From: JAVBKV01 sp031553885 | Lineage (GTDB): Bacteria; Bacteroidota; Bacteroidia; Bacteroidales; Azobacteroidaceae | Direction of reading: 5' to 3' | Assembly: GCA_031553885.1 (NCBI GenBank) | Contig: JAVBKV010000077.1 | Location: 1-38,041, forward strand | Length of the DNA: 38,041 bases | Shown here: one piece after another, positions 34,631 to 38,041 of the stretch | How the letters are laid out: each line of letters starts with the position of its first letter | How positions within the stretch are numbered: the first letter of the stretch is position 1 | Notes under the pieces: model-generated | Database searches by the model: none | Told to the model about the DNA's origin: nothing | Seen by the model: the letters and a program-made list of their open reading frames with translations, nothing else | Made by a program: the position numbers and the translations under genes

Positions 34631-35782
34631 TTACAATCCGTTTTTTCTTCTGATTTTGATCCGGATGGAATTTTCGATCGGTTCTTTACTGACCAATGCC
34701 AGATAACCACCGCCTCCGGCTCCTGCCAGTTTCCAGGCCAACGCTTTATTTTTATAAGGTTCGATGGCCGCTTGTACCTGAGCAGGAGCCATAGCCGGAA
34801 ACATCCGGATCTGGGCCTCAAAAGAATTCCGGTATCCTTTGGCAAATAGTTTCAGGTCTTTTTTCAGGATTCCTTCCCAGGTAATATTGGCGGCTTCAGT
34901 AAGGGAGCGAACATTTTCTTCGTTGATATAGGTTTCTTTCAACAGGTTGAGATCGGAAGCCCTCGGCCAAAGTAGTACCAGGTAAATATGTTCTTCCAGC
35001 CAGGATAAAATATCTTCGTCGTGTACGGATTCTATTTTTTCCGGCCAGAAATTGTTATCATAATAATGGCGGTTTAATCCAGGCATACAAATACCGATGG
35101 AATCCTGAGCTCCCGAAATTTCTGTTCTCCCCGGTTCGTTTTCATAACGGAACAATAATTCGGCTAATCTTTCCGGATGCATGGTCGGGAGTTCGTAAGG
35201 CCATAGCCGGGCAGCAGCATTACGGGTAGATGTCGACATCCCGCATCGTTCGTTGAATTCGATTACCGGTTCCAGGGAAATGGTCAATGCCCATCCAGGA
35301 TGATACCTGGATACATACGGCTGATCGATCCAGGTTCCCGCCAGGTCCAGGCGATAAGGAAGCCGGGAGGTGACTGTCGTCCGCAAAGAGGTGGTTGAGC
35401 GGGCGGGAAGACCGCTGTCAGGAATACGTTTCAGTATTTTATACTCGATACCGAGCCTGTCGCATATCGATTCTTTGGCAGGGGAATGTCCGTCTTCATT
35501 GACCACAAATATGTCGGGACGAAAGGTTACCAGGTCCTCTTCAAAGTCCATGATTCCTGATCCTCTGTTGACCCAGGCATCCGTTACATAACGGACCGAT
35601 TTAACCATGTACAGGCGCTCCTGTTCACTGTTGACGGTAGACCGACCTTTCAGGTCCCGGATTGTCAGGTCGGAGCCGATACCTACATAAAGATCTCCGA
35701 AAGAAGCTGCTTCTTTGAAAAAAGCTACGTGGCCGCTGTGGAGTAAATCATAACATCCGGATACGAATACTTTTTTTTTCAT
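34631..35782 (-). CDS. Cytidylyltransferase-like domain fused to a GHMP-kinase-like domain
   Basis: A 383-residue two-part protein. Residues 1-135 form a nucleotidyltransferase fold: VFVSGCYDLLHSGHVAFF (HxGH motif), GIGSDLTIRDLKGR, and a late RSTTSLR (ISSTxxR-like). Residues ~140-383 look like a GHMP small-molecule kinase: motif 1 PYRLDLAGTWIDQP, motif 3 LAGAGGGGYLALVS. The phosphate-binding motif 2 is diverged, perhaps GMSTSTRN at about residues 189-196 in place of GLGSS. One polypeptide could phosphorylate and activate a sugar to an NDP-sugar, as HldE does with a different kinase fold or Fkp for fucose. The substrate cannot be told; mazG lies downstream. Confidence 0.75.
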   Translation of the reverse strand: MKKKVFVSGCYDLLHSGHVAFFKEAASFGDLYVGIGSDLTIRDLKGRSTVNSEQERLYMVKSVRYVTDAWVNRGSGIMDFEEDLVTFRPDIFVVNEDGHSPAKESICDRLGIEYKILKRIPDSGLPARSTTSLRTTVTSRLPYRLDLAGTWIDQPYVSRYHPGWALTISLEPVIEFNERCGMSTSTRNAAARLWPYELPTMHPERLAELLFRYENEPGRTEISGAQDSIGICMPGLNRHYYDNNFWPEKIESVHDEDILSWLEEHIYLVLLWPRASDLNLLKETYINEENVRSLTEAANITWEGILKKDLKLFAKGYRNSFEAQIRMFPAMAPAQVQAAIEPYKNKALAWKLAGAGGGGYLALVSKEPIENSIRIKIRRKNGL

Positions 35783-35836
35783 TATTTTTAGCGTAACATT
35801 AACGGTAATATTGTGATTGAGAGGTCAAATTTCGTG

Positions 35837-35844
35837 CAAAGATA
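35837..35844 (-). promoter_or_regulatory. -7 box of the nucleotidyltransferase fusion-mazG unit
   Basis: The minus strand reads TATCTTTG, a consensus -7 box, 54 nt before the fusion gene start. The -33 region is poor. Confidence 0.5.
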
Positions 35845-35856
35845 TAAAAAAAATAC

Positions 35857-35864
35857 TACTTTTG
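35857..35864 (+). promoter_or_regulatory. -7 box of the small membrane protein gene
   Basis: TACTTTTG matches TAnnTTTG, 30 nt before the ATG at 35895. It lies back to back with the minus-strand box at 35837-35844, only 12 nt between them, so the two start regions overlap. Confidence 0.5.
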
Positions 35865-35894
35865 TAATTTGTTTCAAACGTAAAAAAGATATTT

Positions 35895-36335
35895 ATGGAA
35901 GCTGAAAATGATGTGTTGCAGGGAAAGGAAAAACCCCGGAAAAAGAGAAAATGGTTGCGGAATATTCTGGTTACCTTTTTTACTGTATTTTTCCTGGTGA
36001 TAGGGGGTTTTGTTTATTTTCAATATTTCTTTGTTTTGGGAACGGGAGTAAAAACCGGTCAGTTGAATTATGTAGTCTATAAAGGGTATGTGTTTAAAAC
36101 TTACGAAGGAAAACTGATCCAGGCCGGATACAGTCCGGGTAAAGGGTCTCCGACCTCGGTTCAGTCGAATGAATTTGTATTTTCCGTATCCGACAAGAAC
36201 GTGGCAGAACAATTGATGTTGGCCGGAGGAAGGGAAGTCAAACTTCATTACAATGAGTATAAAGGTGCCGTTCCTTGGAGAGGTTACAGTAAATATGTGG
36301 TAGATAGTATCATTGATATTAAAAAAGAACCTTAA
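35895..36335 (+). CDS. Small membrane-anchored protein of unknown function
   Basis: A 146-residue protein: a very basic cytoplasmic start (KEKPRKKRKWLRN), one hydrophobic helix at about residues 22-45, and a periplasmic domain with beta-strand pattern (KTGQLNYVVYKGYVFKTYEG, VKLHYNEYKGAVPWRGYSKYVV). Positive charges before the helix predict the C-terminal domain outside the cytoplasm. Homologues in Bacteroidota are, from memory, sometimes labelled '6-phosphogluconate dehydrogenase'; nothing in the sequence supports that name (no Rossmann motif, too short). It has its own promoter. Function unknown. Confidence 0.75.
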   Translation: MEAENDVLQGKEKPRKKRKWLRNILVTFFTVFFLVIGGFVYFQYFFVLGTGVKTGQLNYVVYKGYVFKTYEGKLIQAGYSPGKGSPTSVQSNEFVFSVSDKNVAEQLMLAGGREVKLHYNEYKGAVPWRGYSKYVVDSIIDIKKEP

Positions 36336-36337
36336 TA

Positions 36338-36368
36338 TTTGATTTTTAATAAAATAACTCTAATTTTG
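36338..36368 (+). promoter_or_regulatory. Promoter of the 445-residue oxidoreductase gene
   Basis: TTTG at 36338-36341 and TAATTTTG at 36361-36368 are 19 nt apart, a very good match. The ATG follows 66 nt after the -7 box. Confidence 0.65.
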
Positions 36369-36434
36369 TGCCAGAGCTTGAAAAAAACAATGTTTTTTAG
36401 AAATCAATAATCTTTAATCTTTAAATTTAATAGC

Positions 36435-37772
36435 ATGAATAACAAAATTACAAGAAGAAACTTCTTGAGATCCGCTGCTTTCGGTGCCGCCGGGGTGGTT
36501 GTTTTTCCTCAGTTGATCGGATGTAAATCCAACGGATCAGCAGCTGATATTAAGGATGGCGTAGTTCGTATCGGATTCATCGGTTTGGGTCAGCAAGCGA
36601 TGTATTTACTTAATGGTTTTATTAAACTTCCCGGAGTAGAAGTCGTTGCCGGTTGCGATGTTTACGGAGTGAAACGGAAACGTTTCGAAAAAAGGGTGAA
36701 CAAGTATTATATGGATAAAGCCGGAGATGACGAACAGGCCAAGAAAAAAATTAAAATCGATACCTACGAAGATTACCGTGAATTATTGGCACGGAAAGAT
36801 ATCAATACGGTAGTGATTGCCACTCCGGATCATTCCCATGCTTTCATTGCTATTGCTGCATGTAAAGCTAAGAAAGATATTTATTTGGAAAAACCGTTAA
36901 CGTTCACAATTAAAGAAGGACAGGCTTTGATTAAGGCTGTTCGCGAAAACGATATTATTTTGGCTGTAGGTAGCCAGCAACGTTCGGATCCGAATTTCCA
37001 ACATGCGGTAAAAATGGTTCAGGAAGGAAAGATCGGAAAAATCGAACGCGTCAATGCTTATGTGGGAGCTCCTCCTACGCCTTATAACCTGCCCGAACAA
37101 CCGGTACCTGCCGATTTGAACTGGCAAATGTGGTTAGGCCCGTCAGAATATGTACACTATAATTCGGAATTGAATCCGCCGATTTCTTTGGATCCGGAAG
37201 AAAACGAAAAAATGTGGGGTGCATGGCGCTGGTATAAAGAACTGGGTGGCGGATTTACGACCGACTGGGGTGCTCACATGTTCGATATTGCACAGTGGGG
37301 ACTTGGTATGGATAAAAACGGTCCGGTTGAAATTATTCCGGCCGGTTATGAAGGAACTCAATTCCTGACTTACAAATATGCCAGTGGTACGGTGATGACC
37401 GAGGAGCCGTTTGACGAAAAGAAAACCAAAGGGGTTAAATTCTGGGGAGACAAAGGATGGATTGAGGTTTCCCGTGGACATTACCTTGCTTCCGACGACA
37501 GTTTACTTCCTCCCAAACAGGAATCAGACGGTACGGCTTACGAAACCAAGGCATCTCACCATGCCAATTTCATCGAAGCTGTTCAAAAACACACCGATCC
37601 GATCGTTCCGGTGGAAATCGGACATAGTACCTGTACTGTTTGTACGCTGGGTAATATAGCTTACGATCTGATGCGTCCGTTGAAATGGAATCCTGAAGCT
37701 CAAAAATTCGTGGATGATGCGGAAGCAGATGCAAAAATGACCAAGACATACAGTCCGGGTTACTCCATTTAA
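36435..37772 (+). CDS. Exported Gfo/Idh/MocA oxidoreductase, probable lipoprotein
   Basis: A 445-residue NAD(P)-dependent oxidoreductase. The N-terminus has a twin-arginine-like TRRNFLRSAAFGAAG followed by LIGC, a possible lipobox, so it may be exported folded and lipid-anchored. The Rossmann motif is IGFIGLGQQAMY, the hallmark is LEKPLTFT, and GGGFTTDWGAHMFDIAQWGL is the conserved late motif. It is a paralogue of the gene at 32267-33721, but on the opposite strand. Periplasmic sugar oxidation is inferred from the family; the substrate is unknown. It ends about 30 nt before an insertion sequence. Confidence 0.88.
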   Translation: MNNKITRRNFLRSAAFGAAGVVVFPQLIGCKSNGSAADIKDGVVRIGFIGLGQQAMYLLNGFIKLPGVEVVAGCDVYGVKRKRFEKRVNKYYMDKAGDDEQAKKKIKIDTYEDYRELLARKDINTVVIATPDHSHAFIAIAACKAKKDIYLEKPLTFTIKEGQALIKAVRENDIILAVGSQQRSDPNFQHAVKMVQEGKIGKIERVNAYVGAPPTPYNLPEQPVPADLNWQMWLGPSEYVHYNSELNPPISLDPEENEKMWGAWRWYKELGGGFTTDWGAHMFDIAQWGLGMDKNGPVEIIPAGYEGTQFLTYKYASGTVMTEEPFDEKKTKGVKFWGDKGWIEVSRGHYLASDDSLLPPKQESDGTAYETKASHHANFIEAVQKHTDPIVPVEIGHSTCTVCTLGNIAYDLMRPLKWNPEAQKFVDDAEADAKMTKTYSPGYSI

Positions 37773-37801
37773 GGTCATTATTTAAAAAGATAAATCTCAA
37801 T

Positions 37802-37837
37802 AAAAGGGGCTGTCCAAAAAGTCGGACAGCCCCTTTT
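37802..37837. repeat. Palindromic end of the insertion sequence
   Basis: AAAAGGGGCTGTCC (37802-37815) is the exact reverse complement of GGACAGCCCCTTTT (37824-37837), with an 8-nt loop AAAAAGTC. GGGGCTGTCCAAAAAGT resembles the terminal repeats of IS1182-type elements. As RNA it would also act as a terminator, ending inbound transcription from the oxidoreductase gene. Confidence 0.75.
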
Positions 37838-37840
37838 ACA

Positions 37841-37872
37841 TTTGGTTATTTCGCTAAAATATAGTATCTTAG
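37841..37872 (+). promoter_or_regulatory. Transposase promoter
   Basis: TTTG at 37841-37844 and TATCTTAG at 37865-37872 are 20 nt apart, a near-consensus Bacteroidota promoter inside the element, 22 nt before the transposase ATG. Confidence 0.5.
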
Positions 37873-37894
37873 CGTTGCAAAACAACACAATGCC

Positions 37895-38041
37895 ATGGCC
37901 AAGATAGTATTTAAAGAGTTAACATCCAACCAAAATGTACTCTTTCCGGTAAGTTTATCGGAAAGAGTCCCGTCAAATCATCCGGTTCGTCTTGTCAATC
38001 AAGTAGTTGATTGTTTGAACCTAGATAAGCTGTTATCTAAG
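37895..38041 (+). CDS. IS1182-family transposase, N-terminal part (cut by window end)
   Basis: 49 codons remain open to the last base: MAKIVFKELTSNQNVLFPVS, then LSERVPSNHPVRLVNQVVDC and a leucine-rich end. The pattern of an early 'NQxxLFPxxLSERVPxNHPVRLVNxxVD' is characteristic of IS1182-family DDE transposases; the catalytic residues lie outside the window. The ATG at 37890 is in another frame and rejected. Whether the gene is intact cannot be seen. Confidence 0.8.
   Translation, partial: MAKIVFKELTSNQNVLFPVSLSERVPSNHPVRLVNQVVDCLNLDKLLSK

Larger units (their letters stand above)
37802..38041 (+). mobile_element. Left end of an IS1182-like insertion sequence (truncated by window edge)
   Basis: A hairpin-forming terminal sequence (37802-37837), a promoter-like region and the first 49 codons of a transposase are present; the element continues past the window. 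The exact outer boundary (between 37802 and 37806) needs the other end. Confidence 0.75.

Overview
The window looks like a chromosomal segment from a Bacteroidales bacterium. The evidence is: promoters of the TTTG-N19-22-TAnnTTTG type in front of many genes, almost no Shine-Dalgarno sequences, a type IX secretion C-terminal sorting domain on a secreted protein, Bacteroidota-style Gfo/Idh/MocA oxidoreductases with twin-arginine-like signals, and lipid A/LPS modification genes. The family is uncertain; an Odoribacter/Butyricimonas-like lineage is a guess from general appearance only.

Left part (1-9.4 kb): an Uup-type ABC-F ATPase, a secreted CotH-kinase/RICIN protein, recF overlapping a DciA-like (DUF721) gene, then on the minus strand a dCMP deaminase followed by an S41 (CtpA-like) protease. 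After these come rpsU, xerC and hpf on the plus strand. Centre (9.4-22.7 kb): a classic transcription/translation locus, all on the plus strand: tRNA-Thr, tRNA-Tyr, tRNA-Gly, tRNA-Thr, tuf, tRNA-Trp, secE, nusG, rplK, rplA, rplJ, rplL, rpoB, rpoC. An attenuator-like hairpin lies between rplL and rpoB, related AT-rich hairpin repeats sit in the gaps, and a perfect 35-bp inverted repeat closes the cluster after rpoC.

Right part (22.7-38 kb): a large lipoprotein with two transglutaminase-like domains, then a minus-strand cell-surface glycan operon (31.2 to 25.5 kb). In transcription order this operon holds a phosphoethanolamine transferase, two GT2 glycosyltransferases, a putative sugar O-methyltransferase, an LPS-kinase-like protein and a GT11-like fucosyltransferase. 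ispH follows on the plus strand and meets a convergent exported oxidoreductase. Next come mazG and an unusual nucleotidyltransferase/GHMP-kinase-like fusion (minus strand), a small membrane-anchored protein of unknown role, and a second exported oxidoreductase that is probably a lipoprotein. The window ends inside an IS1182-like insertion sequence whose left end and first 49 codons are present.

Most of the window is core genome. The points most worth a second look are the nucleotidyltransferase-GHMP fusion, the LPS-decoration operon with an AT-rich two-gene core, the isolated perfect Shine-Dalgarno of hpf, the duplicated tRNA-Thr 3' end, and the perfect inverted repeat that merges with the next promoter. 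I did not see a CRISPR array, toxin-antitoxin pair, prophage or recognisable defence island. No gene-free stretch exceeds about 300 bases.
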